This document shows, piece by piece, positions 23,828 to 33,133 of a DNA stretch of 64,000 nt (positions are counted from its first letter, which is position 1; each line of letters opens with the position of its first letter). Made by a program: the position numbers and the translations under genes. Source of the stretch: Methylocapsa sp. S129 (GTDB taxonomy: Bacteria > Pseudomonadota > Alphaproteobacteria > Rhizobiales > Beijerinckiaceae); contig NZ_LMUI01000046.1 in the NCBI RefSeq assembly GCF_009765995.1, forward strand, positions 1 through 64,000. Direction: 5' to 3'. A model generated the notes under the pieces. It searched no databases, was not told the DNA's origin, and saw only the letters and a program-made list of their open reading frames with translations.

Positions 23828-26263
23828 ATGATGAACCTCGCCGAATACCACCGCCGCTCTCAGACGCTCGCCGACTTCCTGCCCTGGGCGGCGCTGGTCG
23901 AGAAGGGCGTCATCCTCAACAAGGACGGCTCGTTCCAGCGCAGCGCGCGGTTTCGAGGCCCCGATCTCGATTCCGCGACATCAGCCGAGCTTGTCGCGAT
24001 CACCGGCCGCCTCAACAACGCGCTTCGTCGCTTAGGCTCGGGCTGGGCGATCTTCGTCGAGGCGCAGCGCCTGCCAGGCAATCGCTATCCCGAAAGCGTC
24101 TTTCCTGATGCCGCATCGAGACTGGTGGACGCCGAGCGCCGAGCGCAGTTCGAGGAAGAAAGCGCACATTTCGAAAGCCAGTATTTCCTGACGCTGGTCT
24201 GGCTGCCGCCTGCCGAAGATGCCGCGCGCGCCGAGGCGTGGCTCTACGAGAACCGCGCCGGTGGCGGCGCCGACTGGCGCGGAGCCCTCGCTGGATTCAT
24301 CGACCGCAGCGACCGCGTGCTGGCGCTGATCGAGGGGTTCATGCCAGAGGCCGAATGGCTCGATGACGAGGAGACGCTGACCTATCTCCATTCCTGCATC
24401 TCGACGCGCCGGCAGCGTGTGCGGGTGCCTGAGACCCCGATGCATCTCGACGCCTTCCTAGCCGATGAGGATCTGATCGGAGGCCTCGAGCCGCGGCTCG
24501 GCCGCGCCAATCTGCGCACGCTGACCATCATGGGATTCCCGTCGCAGACCTGGCCCGGTCTGCTCGATGATCTCAACCGGCTGGCCTTCCCTTATCGCTG
24601 GGCGACGCGCGCCATCTGCCTCGACAAGACCGACGCCACCAGGGTGCTCGCCCGCATCCGCCGGCAGTGGTTCGCCAAGCGCAAGTCGATCATGGCGATC
24701 CTGAAGGAGGTAATGACCAACGAGGCCTCGGTGCTGATGGACTCGGACGCCGCCAACAAGGCCCTCGACGCCGACATGGCCTTGCAGGAGCTCGGCTCCG
24801 ATCTCGTCGGCGAGGCCTACGTCACCGCGACCGTGACGGTCTGGGACGAGAATGCCGGAATCGCCGACGATCGGCTGCGTCTGATCGAGAAGACCGTGCA
24901 GGGTCGCGACTTCACCTGCATGCGCGAGACGGTCAACGCGATCGAGGGCTGGCTCGGCAGCCTGCCTGGCCACGTCTACGCCAATGTCCGCCAGCCGCCG
25001 ATCTCGACCTTGAATCTCGCCCATATGATGCCCTTCTCGGCGGTCTGGGCGGGGCCGGAAAGGGATGAGCATTTTCAGGAGCCGCCGCTCCTCCTTGCGA
25101 AGACCGAAGGGGCGACGCCGTTCCGATTTTCGCTCCATGTCGGCGACGTCGGCCATACCCTGATCGTCGGCCCGACCGGCGCCGGCAAAAGCGTGCTGCT
25201 GGCGCTGATGGCTCTGCAGTTTCGCCGCTATCCCCGATCGCAAATCTTCGCCTTCGACTTCGGTGGCTCGATCCGCGCGGCGGCGCTCGCCATGGGCGGC
25301 GATTGGCACGATCTCGGCGGTGCGCTGGCAGACGACGTCACCGAGCCCGTCGCCTTGCAGCCGCTCGCCCGCATTGATGAGCCCGGCGAACGCGCCTGGG
25401 CGGCCGATTGGATTGCGACGCTGCTCGCCCGCGAAACGGTGGCGATCACGCCCGAGCTCAAGGAGCATCTGTGGTCGGCGCTGACTTCGCTGAGCTCCGC
25501 GCCGATTGCGGAACGGACCATCACCGGCCTGTCGGTTCTCCTGCAGTCGAACGCGCTGAAGCAGGCTTTGCAGCCCTACACCGTGGCCGGTCCCTGGGGT
25601 CGCCTGCTCGATGCGGAGACCGAGCGCCTCGGTGAAGCCGAGGTCCAGGCCTTCGAGACGGAGGGCCTCATCGGTTCCGGCGCGGCGCCGACCGTCCTAT
25701 CCTATCTCTTTCATCGCATCGAGGATCGCTTCGACGGCCGCCCCACCTTGCTGATGATCGACGAGGGATGGTTGGCGCTCGACGACAAGGGCTTTGCCGG
25801 CCAGCTCCGCGAATGGCTGAAGACGCTTCGGAAGAAGAACGCCTCGGTCATCTTCGCCACTCAGTCGCTCGCCGACATCGACGGTTCGGCGATCGCGCCG
25901 GCGATTATCGAGAGCTGCCCGACGCGCATATTCCTTCCTAACGAACGCGCGCTCGAGCCGCAAATCGCGACCATTTATCGCCGCTTTGGCCTCAATGATC
26001 GTCAGATCGAGATCCTCAGCCTCGCGACGCCGAAGCGCGATTATTACTGCCAGTCCCGCCGCGGCAATCGCCTGTTCGATCTCGGCTTGAGCGAGGTCGC
26101 GCTCGCCTTCGCAGCCGCCTCTTCCAAGACCGACCAGACCGCCATTGCGGAGGCGCTCGCCGCGCATGGCCGCGCAGGATTCGCCGCCGCATGGCTTCGC
26201 GGCAAGGGCCTTGGCTGGGCGGCGGACATGCTCGTCAACGACGTTCAGGAGATATCCCAATGA
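23828..26263 (+). CDS. trbE: Conjugation ATPase TrbE (VirB4)
   Basis: 811-aa ATPase of the mating-pair complex. The N-terminal VirB4 domain includes LPWAALVEKGVILNKDGSF. Walker A is GPTGAGKS at 448-455 and Walker B is TLLMIDEGWLALDD; VIFATQSLADI follows. Length is typical. The stop overlaps the trbJ start, so the two are translationally coupled. Confidence 0.95.
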   Translation: MMNLAEYHRRSQTLADFLPWAALVEKGVILNKDGSFQRSARFRGPDLDSATSAELVAITGRLNNALRRLGSGWAIFVEAQRLPGNRYPESVFPDAASRLVDAERRAQFEEESAHFESQYFLTLVWLPPAEDAARAEAWLYENRAGGGADWRGALAGFIDRSDRVLALIEGFMPEAEWLDDEETLTYLHSCISTRRQRVRVPETPMHLDAFLADEDLIGGLEPRLGRANLRTLTIMGFPSQTWPGLLDDLNRLAFPYRWATRAICLDKTDATRVLARIRRQWFAKRKSIMAILKEVMTNEASVLMDSDAANKALDADMALQELGSDLVGEAYVTATVTVWDENAGIADDRLRLIEKTVQGRDFTCMRETVNAIEGWLGSLPGHVYANVRQPPISTLNLAHMMPFSAVWAGPERDEHFQEPPLLLAKTEGATPFRFSLHVGDVGHTLIVGPTGAGKSVLLALMALQFRRYPRSQIFAFDFGGSIRAAALAMGGDWHDLGGALADDVTEPVALQPLARIDEPGERAWAADWIATLLARETVAITPELKEHLWSALTSLSSAPIAERTITGLSVLLQSNALKQALQPYTVAGPWGRLLDAETERLGEAEVQAFETEGLIGSGAAPTVLSYLFHRIEDRFDGRPTLLMIDEGWLALDDKGFAGQLREWLKTLRKKNASVIFATQSLADIDGSAIAPAIIESCPTRIFLPNERALEPQIATIYRRFGLNDRQIEILSLATPKRDYYCQSRRGNRLFDLGLSEVALAFAAASSKTDQTAIAEALAAHGRAGFAAAWLRGKGLGWAADMLVNDVQEISQ

Positions 26264-27000
26264 TCAATCGTCTGCGCGCTGCGCTCCTCGCCGGCGCCGC
26301 GCTTCTCTCGGTTGCCACCGCGATCCTCCCCGCGCGGGCGCAATTGATCGTCTACGATCCGACGAACTTCTCGCAGAACGTGCTCACCGCCGCGCGCGAA
26401 CTACAGCAGGTCAACAACGAGATTCAGAGCCTCGAGAATCAAGCGACGTCGCTGATCAATCAGGCGAAGAACCTGGCTAGCCTGCCCTATTCCTCGCTCG
26501 CCCAGCTCCAGCAGTCGATCACGAGAACCGAGCAGCTTCTCGCCCAGGCCCAGGGCATCGCCTACAGCGTCACCACCATCAACCAGGCCTTCACGCAGGC
26601 CTATCCCCAAACCTACTCCAGTTCCACATCCTCACAGCAGCTCCTGGCCGCTGCGCAAACCCGATGGCAGAACTCGCTCACCGGCTTTCAGAACGCGATG
26701 CAGGTGCAGGCGGGCGTCGTGCAGAACCTCGACACGACGCGCACACAGATCAGCGCGCTGACCTCGTCGAGCCAGTCGGCCGCAGGCGCGCTGCAGGCCG
26801 CCCAGTCCGGCAACCAACTGATCGCGCTGCAAACGACGCAGCTCGCCGATCTGACCGCGGTCATGGCGGCGATCGCGCACGCACAGAGCCTGGAAGGCGC
26901 GCGCGTCGTCGCGAACCAGGCGCAGGCGCAGCAGCAGCTTACCAACTTTCTCAATTACGGCGGGGGCTATCAAGCCGGCTCCGCGCAGATGTTCCACTGA
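26260..27000 (+). CDS. trbJ: TrbJ (VirB5-like)
   Basis: 246-aa periplasmic protein with a clear signal peptide (LRAALLAGAALLSVATAILPARA, cut after ARA). The mature part is Gln/Ser-rich alpha-helical coiled coil (ELQQVNNEIQSLENQATSLI) ending in FLNYGGGYQAGSAQMFH. Thought to be a minor pilus-tip component. The ATG at 26260 overlaps the trbE stop. Confidence 0.92.
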   Translation: MINRLRAALLAGAALLSVATAILPARAQLIVYDPTNFSQNVLTAARELQQVNNEIQSLENQATSLINQAKNLASLPYSSLAQLQQSITRTEQLLAQAQGIAYSVTTINQAFTQAYPQTYSSSTSSQQLLAAAQTRWQNSLTGFQNAMQVQAGVVQNLDTTRTQISALTSSSQSAAGALQAAQSGNQLIALQTTQLADLTAVMAAIAHAQSLEGARVVANQAQAQQQLTNFLNYGGGYQAGSAQMFH

Positions 27001-27329
27001 TGCGCCGCCCGATTCCAAATATCGGCCCGTTCGGCCGCGCACTCGGTTTCGTCGCTGTCGCGGCGATCGTTGTGGTGTTCGCCGTCCATTTGCGGCGCGG
27101 CGATGAGGTCGCGCCTGCGCCTATGCCTCCTGCTTCGGCGCCAAGTGATCCGCTCGTGCGAGAGCTCGCGCGCTGTCAGGGCATCGGCATGGCCGCGGAG
27201 GACGACCCCGCCTGTAAAGCCGCCTGGGCTGAGAATCGTCGACGCTTCTTCGCGGCTCCTCCTACGGACGCGAACTCGATCGATCCAACGACCGAACATA
27301 AGGCCACCACCAGGGTCGAGGATCGCTGA
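27000..27329 (+). CDS. Putative entry-exclusion protein TrbK-alt
   Basis: 109-aa protein with one N-terminal transmembrane segment (ALGFVAVAAIVVVFAVHL). A short conserved block follows: LVRELARCQGIGMAAEDDP, then CKAAWAENRRRFF, with two cysteines. This pattern is the TrbK-alt family at this operon position, proposed to prevent redundant conjugation into a cell that already carries the element. The start overlaps the trbJ stop by one base. Confidence 0.85.
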   Translation: MRRPIPNIGPFGRALGFVAVAAIVVVFAVHLRRGDEVAPAPMPPASAPSDPLVRELARCQGIGMAAEDDPACKAAWAENRRRFFAAPPTDANSIDPTTEHKATTRVEDR

Positions 27330-27331
27330 CG

Positions 27332-28594
27332 ATGGGCGGCACAGGCGTCATCGACAATTTCCTGGGGGTCTTCACCCAATATATCGATTCCGGCTTCGGC
27401 CTCGTGCAGGGCGATGTGCGCTGGCTGGCCGGCGTGCTGATCGGCATCGACATCACGTTGGCCGGCCTGCTCTGGGCGATGGCGCCTGACGAGGACGTGC
27501 TCGCCCGGCTGATCAAGAAGACCCTCTATATCGGCGTCTTCGCCTTCATCATCGGCAACTACAACAATCTGGCGCAGATCATCTACAACTCCTTGGCCGG
27601 CCTCGGCATCGAAGCCAGCGGCGGCACTATGAGCCAGGCGCAGCTTCTTCAGCCGGGCCGCATCGCCCAGGTTGGCGTAACCGCGGGCCAGCCGATCCTT
27701 ACCTCGATATCCGGGTTGATGGGCTTCGCCAGCTTCTTCGACAATTTCGTCCAGATCGTCATCCTGCTGCTCGCCTGGGCCATCCTGGTCATCAGCTTCT
27801 TCGTCATGGCGATTCAGCTCTTCGTCAGCCTGATCGAGTTCAAGCTGACGACGCTGGCTGGCTTCGTCCTCGTACCCTTCGGTCTTTTCGGGCGTACTGC
27901 CTTTCTGGCGGAGAGGGTGTTGGGCAATGTCGTCTCGTCGGGCGTGAAGATTCTCGTGCTCGCTGTGATCGTCGGCATCGGTTCGACGATCTTTGGCCAG
28001 TTCACCAGCGTCCTGAATAACCCGCCGACGATCACCGACGCCCTGACATTGATCCTCGCGGCTCTGTCGATGCTTGGCCTCACGATCTTCGGACCCGGCA
28101 TTGCGAACGGCCTGATCGCCGGCGGCCCGCAGCTTGGAGCCGGCGCGGCCGTCGGAACGGGTATGGCGGTCGCCGGCGTTGGCTTTGCCGGAGCGAGCCT
28201 GGCGGCGGGCGGCATCGGCGCAGCCGGCAGCGCGATCGCGAGCGGCGCGCGATCGGGCGCATCCGTAATCGGCGGAGCCGCGACCGCCTTTCGCGGTGGC
28301 AGCGTTGCCGCAGGCGCCGAGGCCGACGCGTCCTCCGCCACCAGTCCGCTTCGGGCGGCTGCGTCCAGCGTCGGCGGAGACCCTGCTGCCGAAAGCCAGG
28401 CCGCGACGGGAGGAGCAAGCTCACAAGCTTCGAGCGCTCCCGGCCAAGCCGAGGGCTCCGGCCCGCCGGCGTGGGTGCGGCGCATGAAACGCAATCAAGC
28501 CATCAGCCGTGGCGTCAGCGCCGTCGAGCATGCCCTTCGCTCAGGCGATCATCCGAGCAGCGGCGGCGGCGTCGATCTCTCTGAAGGAGACTGA
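27332..28594 (+). CDS. trbL: TrbL (VirB6)
   Basis: 420-aa polytopic inner-membrane channel component. About six to eight hydrophobic segments lie between residues 25 and 330. A Gly/Ala/Ser-rich low-complexity stretch follows and a polar C-terminus (PAWVRRMKRNQAISRGVSAV) ends it. Typical length and place. Confidence 0.93.
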   Translation: MGGTGVIDNFLGVFTQYIDSGFGLVQGDVRWLAGVLIGIDITLAGLLWAMAPDEDVLARLIKKTLYIGVFAFIIGNYNNLAQIIYNSLAGLGIEASGGTMSQAQLLQPGRIAQVGVTAGQPILTSISGLMGFASFFDNFVQIVILLLAWAILVISFFVMAIQLFVSLIEFKLTTLAGFVLVPFGLFGRTAFLAERVLGNVVSSGVKILVLAVIVGIGSTIFGQFTSVLNNPPTITDALTLILAALSMLGLTIFGPGIANGLIAGGPQLGAGAAVGTGMAVAGVGFAGASLAAGGIGAAGSAIASGARSGASVIGGAATAFRGGSVAAGAEADASSATSPLRAAASSVGGDPAAESQAATGGASSQASSAPGQAEGSGPPAWVRRMKRNQAISRGVSAVEHALRSGDHPSSGGGVDLSEGD

Positions 28595-28597
28595 AGA

Positions 28598-29278
28598 ATG
28601 TTCCAGCGACCGACCGTGCGTTATGGCCGGACCCCCGAACCCGAGACGCCCTATCAAAGAGCCGGCCAGGTCTGGGATGAGCGCATCGGCTCCGCGCGCG
28701 TCCAGGCCAGGAACTGGCGGCTCGCCTTCTTCGGCATGCTGTTCCTCAGCGGTGGGCTCACCGCGGGCCTCGTCTGGCAATCCGCGCGCGGAACGGTGAC
28801 GCCGTGGGTGGTGCAGGTCGACAAGCTCGGCCAGTCGCAGGCCGTCGCGCCGGCGATCGCCGACTATCGGCCGACCGATCCGCAGATCGCCTGGCATCTC
28901 GCCCGTTTCGTCCAGGAGGTGCGCGGCATTCCCGCCGATCCGGTCGTGCTGCGGCAGAACTGGCTAGAGGCCTACAATTACGTCACCGACAAGGGCGCGC
29001 TCACGCTCAACGACTACGCGCGCACCAACGACCCCTTCTCCAAGATCGACAAGACGCAGGTGTCGATTGACGTGGCCAGCGTCATCCGCGCCTCGAGCGA
29101 CAGCTTCCGCGTCGCCTGGACCGAGCGGCGCTATGTCGACGACGCGCTGACCGCCACCGAACGCTGGAGCGCGATTGTGACCATCGTCGTGCAGCCACCG
29201 ACCGACGCAGACCGGCTGAAGAAGAACCCGCTCGGCGTCTACGTCCACGCCCTCAACTGGTCCAAGGAGCTTGGCTGA
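28598..29278 (+). CDS. trbF: TrbF (VirB8)
   Basis: 226-aa bitopic inner-membrane protein. One transmembrane segment at about residues 38-58 (LAFFGMLFLSGGLTAGLVW) is followed by a periplasmic VirB8-fold domain (IAWHLARFVQEVRGIPADPV, FRVAWTERRYVD). It bridges the inner-membrane platform and the core complex. Confidence 0.94.
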   Translation: MFQRPTVRYGRTPEPETPYQRAGQVWDERIGSARVQARNWRLAFFGMLFLSGGLTAGLVWQSARGTVTPWVVQVDKLGQSQAVAPAIADYRPTDPQIAWHLARFVQEVRGIPADPVVLRQNWLEAYNYVTDKGALTLNDYARTNDPFSKIDKTQVSIDVASVIRASSDSFRVAWTERRYVDDALTATERWSAIVTIVVQPPTDADRLKKNPLGVYVHALNWSKELG

Positions 29279-30267
29279 TGCGTATCCTCTCTCTCACGAT
29301 CCTTCTGACGTCTGGGCTCTCGCTCGGCGCCTGCACGACGGCGTGGAAGCCGCCGGAGATCGCTTACGACGACACGCCGCGCTCAGCGGTGCTGCAGCCC
29401 AATCCGCCGAAGCCCGTGAAGGTCGTCGAGGTTCCCAAGCTTCTTCCCCTGCCTGGCCAGTTGAAGCCGCTGCCGGGCGCGAAGACAGAGCCGCCCGAGG
29501 CCGCCGATCCCCGCGCCCGGGTCGACCACGCCAATGACGAGGCGCGTATTCAGCCGACGCGCGCGGGCTATCTCAATGCGATCCAGGTTTATCCGTTCTC
29601 CGAAGGCGCGCTCTATCAGGTCTATGCCGCGCCGGGCGAGATCACGGACATCACGCTTGAACCCGGCGAGCAGCTTGTCGGTTCAGGTCCCGTCGCCGCC
29701 GGCGACACCGTGCGCTGGATCGTCGGTGACACCGAGAGCGGAACGGGCGCCGCCAAGCGCGTCCACATCCTGGTCAAACCGACGCGGCCGGACTTGATGA
29801 GCAATCTCATCGTCAACACGGATCGGCGCACCTACCATCTCGAGCTGCGGTCGGACGATAAGACCTACATGGCCTCAGTGTCCTGGACCTATTCGCAGGA
29901 CCAGTTGATCGCGCTGCGCCAGCAGAACGTCGTCGCCGATGCTGCCGCCCCGGTCGCGACCGGCGTCGACGTCAATGCGCTGAACTTCCGCTACGAAATC
30001 GAAGGCGACACGCCTCCCTGGCGACCGCTCCGCGCTTTCGACGACGGGCGGCAGGTGTTCATCGAGTTTCCTACCGGAATCCGCCGCGGAGAAATGCCCC
30101 CGCTCTGGGTGATCGGCGCGGAGGGCGGCGCCGAACTCGTGAACTATCGCGTGCAAGACCATCATATGATCGTCGATCGCCTGTTCGCCGCAGCTGAGCT
30201 CAGGCTCGGCGGCGAGCATCAGAAGAAGGTGCGGATCGTGCGCACCGACGGGAGGCCGCAGCAGTGA
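29278..30267 (+). CDS. trbG: TrbG (VirB9)
   Basis: 329-aa outer-membrane core-complex protein with a lipoprotein-like signal (LTILLTSGLSLGACTTAWKP, lipobox LGAC). Family motifs: YPFSEGALYQVYAAPGEITD, ILVKPTRPDLMSNLIVNTDR and RTYHLELRSDDKTYMASVSW. It overlaps trbF by one base and trbI by four. Confidence 0.94.
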   Translation: MRILSLTILLTSGLSLGACTTAWKPPEIAYDDTPRSAVLQPNPPKPVKVVEVPKLLPLPGQLKPLPGAKTEPPEAADPRARVDHANDEARIQPTRAGYLNAIQVYPFSEGALYQVYAAPGEITDITLEPGEQLVGSGPVAAGDTVRWIVGDTESGTGAAKRVHILVKPTRPDLMSNLIVNTDRRTYHLELRSDDKTYMASVSWTYSQDQLIALRQQNVVADAAAPVATGVDVNALNFRYEIEGDTPPWRPLRAFDDGRQVFIEFPTGIRRGEMPPLWVIGAEGGAELVNYRVQDHHMIVDRLFAAAELRLGGEHQKKVRIVRTDGRPQQ

Positions 30268-31430
30268 CGGATGCCCCGCGCGAAGAAGCGCCGCCGCCCG
30301 TCAGAGGCGAGCGGCCGCCGCAGGAGATGCGCCTGCGCTCCCACCGATCTCCGGTGACACGGCTCTCGAGAAGAGTGGTCATAGGCCTTGGCGCGGTCGT
30401 GGCGGTTGGCATCGGCGGCGCTCTCTTTCTCGCTCTGCAGCCGCAGCGGAAGCCGGTGGGCTCAGAACTCTACAGCACCGACAATCGGAATACGCCGGAC
30501 GGGCTCGCCAATCTGCCCCAAGATTATTCGGGGCTGCCGCACGGAACGCCCAAGCTAGGGCCACCGCTGCCAGGCGATCTCGGCAGGCCGATCCTCAACG
30601 CCGGCGCTCCAGCGCCCAGCATGGCTTCGGATCCAACCCAGCAGCGCGAGGCGCAGGAAGCGGAGGCGGCGCTGACGAGCCATCTCTTCGCGACGACCAA
30701 TGTCGGACCGATCATCCCGGCGTCTCTCCCGGCGCCCGCACAGGCCGTCGCCGCGGCGGCTGCGGCCGCCTCAAACGATCTGACCTCGCAGGATCACAAG
30801 CTCGCCTTCCTGAACGGAAACGTTGACCGCCGGACCGTCAGCCCAGACCGCGTCGAGGCGCCGGCCAGTCCCTATGTGCTGCAGGCAGGCGCTGTGATTC
30901 CGGGGGCATTGCTCACCGGCCTTCGTTCCGATTTGCCCGGCCAAGTCACCGCGCAGGTGACGGAGGACGTTTACGATTCGCCGACGGGGAAGTTTCTGCT
31001 GATCCCGCAGGGGGCGCGGCTGATCGGCCAGTACGATGCGCAGGTGGCCTTCGGCCAGTCGCGTGCTCTCCTGGTCTGGAACCGGCTGATCATGCCCAAC
31101 GGCCGTTCGATCGTCCTCGAACGCCAGCCCGGCGCTGACACGGAAGGTTATGCCGGCCTCGAAGATCAGGTCGATTACCATTGGGGCATGCTGTTCAAGG
31201 CGGCCATCCTTTCGACCGTGCTGAGCGTCGGCTCCGAGGTCGGCATGAGCAACAATGGGAATTCGCTCGTTCAGGCAATCCAGCAAGGCGGCTCGCAAGG
31301 CGTGAACCAAGTTGGCCAGCAGGTCGTAAGCCGTTCCTTGAATATCCAGCCGACGATTACGATCCGGCCCGGCTTTCCCGTGCGGGTGATCGTCAACCGC
31401 GATCTGGTGCTCGAACCCTATCCAGGATGA
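30264..31430 (+). CDS. trbI: TrbI (VirB10)
   Basis: 388-aa core-complex scaffold spanning both membranes. GTG start. A cytoplasmic proline-rich head is followed by a transmembrane segment (VVIGLGAVVAVGIGGALFLA) and a Pro/Ala-rich periplasmic linker. The VirB10 beta-barrel domain reads YVLQAGAVIPGALLTGLRSD, LLIPQGARLIGQYDAQVAFGQ-type and FPVRVIVNRDLVL. Confidence 0.94.
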   Translation: MTDAPREEAPPPVRGERPPQEMRLRSHRSPVTRLSRRVVIGLGAVVAVGIGGALFLALQPQRKPVGSELYSTDNRNTPDGLANLPQDYSGLPHGTPKLGPPLPGDLGRPILNAGAPAPSMASDPTQQREAQEAEAALTSHLFATTNVGPIIPASLPAPAQAVAAAAAAASNDLTSQDHKLAFLNGNVDRRTVSPDRVEAPASPYVLQAGAVIPGALLTGLRSDLPGQVTAQVTEDVYDSPTGKFLLIPQGARLIGQYDAQVAFGQSRALLVWNRLIMPNGRSIVLERQPGADTEGYAGLEDQVDYHWGMLFKAAILSTVLSVGSEVGMSNNGNSLVQAIQQGGSQGVNQVGQQVVSRSLNIQPTITIRPGFPVRVIVNRDLVLEPYPG

Positions 31431-31434
31431 GCCT

Positions 31435-31683
31435 ATGAAGACGCCCAAGCTGAAGCTCGGCGCGATCGCCGACGACAAGCCCGTGAGACTCGCCATCGAA
31501 ATCCCTGCGGCTCTGCATCGCGATCTCATCGCCTACGCCCAGGCGCTTGGACGGGAAACGGGACTGTCGATTGCCGAACCCGCAAAGCTGATCGCGCCGA
31601 TGCTGGCGCGGTTCATGGCGACGGATCGGACGTTCGCGAAGATGCGGCGCGCCAATCAAGCACCGATGGTCGGCAAGGGATAG
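31435..31683 (+). CDS. DUF2274 family protein
   Basis: 82-aa protein (KLKLGAIADDKPVRLAIEIP followed by HRDLIAYAQALGRETG) that closes the trb operon in ICEs of this kind. RHH-like strand-helix-helix pattern, so possibly DNA binding; function not established. Its last 28 bp overlap the 3' end of the convergent LysR gene. Confidence 0.87.
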   Translation: MKTPKLKLGAIADDKPVRLAIEIPAALHRDLIAYAQALGRETGLSIAEPAKLIAPMLARFMATDRTFAKMRRANQAPMVGKG

Positions 31684-32621
31684 CGCTCCGAAAGAATCTT
31701 GAGGAAACTCGCCAAGGCCGGGTTTTCGTTGTCCGCTCTCCAATGAGCGGAATAGCCGATCCGCGTTGGCTCCGTGGTGTCCCGAATATCTTTGTAGACG
31801 ACGCCAACGAAATTGGTGCCAACGGTGGCTTCGGTTAGCAACGTGATGCCGAATCCGGCTCCAACGAGGTTCCAAAGACTGCCGCGAGACACATCGTGGA
31901 AAAAGATTCTTGGTCGATCTACGGGCGACGCCAATTTCGCCGTGATCAGATCCTCAAGTTCTGGACCTGGATCTCGGCGGCTCAGAAGGACCCTCTCCGC
32001 TTTGAGGTCCGTCCAGTAGATGAGCTCCTTCTTGGCGAGCGGATGGTTTTCCAAAAGCGCGACCATAATTCGCTCACTCCAAAGCGAAACGCTGAGGCAT
32101 TCGGGCAATGGAGCGGCGCCGGTAACGATCGCGATGTCGACGACGCCGTTACGAAGCGCTGTGACGAGACGACGCCTCGACTTTTCGATCATCTCGATTT
32201 CGATCTGAGGAAATCGTTGTCGAAAATCCATGAGCGAAGCGCGAAAGTTTCCAGCCGACAGTGACGTGTAGAAACCGATCGCGAGCTGGCCCGCCTCGCC
32301 TCGGCCCGCGCTATGCGTCGTCGCTAGCAATGCGTCCAGCTGCTCGAGGATCGACCGCGCAACCCGGAGGAATTCCCGCCCGGAGGTCGTCGCGCTTACC
32401 CCTCCACTCGATCGCTCGAATACGACCATGCCAACCGAATCTTCAAGCTGACGAATACGGCGGCTAAGCGTGGATTGTCGAAGGAGCAATGCATCCGCGG
32501 CCCGCCGGAAACTGCCGTGATCCGCCGCCGAAATCGCGTATCGAAGATGCTGGAGCGTGAAAGCCGGTGATCGACCTGTGAGTAACGAATTTGTGCTTTT
32601 GAGGTCATCGGCCATGATCAA
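31656..32621 (-). CDS. LysR-family transcriptional regulator
   Basis: 321-aa LTTR. The N-terminal winged HTH at residues 20-80 reads FTLQHLRYAISAADHGSFRR, then LLLRQSTLSRRIRQLEDSVG. An effector-binding domain follows (GQLAIGFYTSLSAGNFRASL...). It faces the end of the trb operon and ends inside the DUF2274 gene. It has no divergently oriented target gene next to it, so what it controls is unclear; a truncated copy of a close paralogue lies just upstream. Confidence 0.9.
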   Translation of the reverse strand: MIMADDLKSTNSLLTGRSPAFTLQHLRYAISAADHGSFRRAADALLLRQSTLSRRIRQLEDSVGMVVFERSSGGVSATTSGREFLRVARSILEQLDALLATTHSAGRGEAGQLAIGFYTSLSAGNFRASLMDFRQRFPQIEIEMIEKSRRRLVTALRNGVVDIAIVTGAAPLPECLSVSLWSERIMVALLENHPLAKKELIYWTDLKAERVLLSRRDPGPELEDLITAKLASPVDRPRIFFHDVSRGSLWNLVGAGFGITLLTEATVGTNFVGVVYKDIRDTTEPTRIGYSAHWRADNENPALASFLKILSERYPLPTIGA

Positions 32622-32975
32622 TATGCAGCCAATCGCTCAGCGAGACGCGACAGAATATTGAGCCGGCGGGCCATAATTCTCGACGCTTTGAAAACAACTA
32701 CACGCCGAGCGGAAATCGATGCCTCCACCCTCGTCTTCGGATTCCCTCAACTGCAATGGGTCGTTGATCTCGCGGGCAGACATCGCGGCTAGTCCTCTGA
32801 ACAGCCGATAGAGGCCGGCTTTATCATCCTAAGCCCTAGCGGGAGCCTAGGAAGGGGCGGCAGTCGGTGGGAGATCAACCACCGCCCCCAAAAGGCGACC
32901 GACTACCTGGCCGCCGATGCCAAAGCCTTCGTGCACGTATCGTCGTAGCCCGGTGGCGATGACGAATTGCAAATC
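32622..32975. other. Intergenic region upstream of LysR gene
   Basis: No supported coding frame. It separates the intact LysR gene from the truncated second LysR copy and probably contains the LysR promoter plus the scar of whatever removed the rest of the second copy. Confidence 0.4.
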
Positions 32976-33130
32976 GCGGCTCGTCGAAAGCTGCCCTGGT
33001 CCGCCGCAGTTATCACATATTGGAGATGCTGGAGCGCAAAAGGCGACGATCGACCTCTTAAGCGTACATTCACGCTCCCGCGGTCACCGGCCATGACCCA
33101 CCACAAGGCCCGCCAGACCGGGCTGCTCAC
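32976..33130 (-). pseudogene. LysR-type HTH fragment (second copy)
   Basis: The minus strand reads RGRSSPFALQHLQYVITAAD then QGSFRRAA, nearly identical in pattern to residues 16-44 of the intact LysR regulator next door (TGRSPAFTLQHLRYAISAAD, HGSFRRAA), and then breaks off. Only the first HTH helix region survives. This is a deleted paralogue. Confidence 0.7.
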
Positions 33131-33133
33131 GCA

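Noticed and set aside
24458-25468. 336-codon open frame antisense to trbE
   Set aside because: Shadow of trbE; composition and lack of motifs show it is not a gene.
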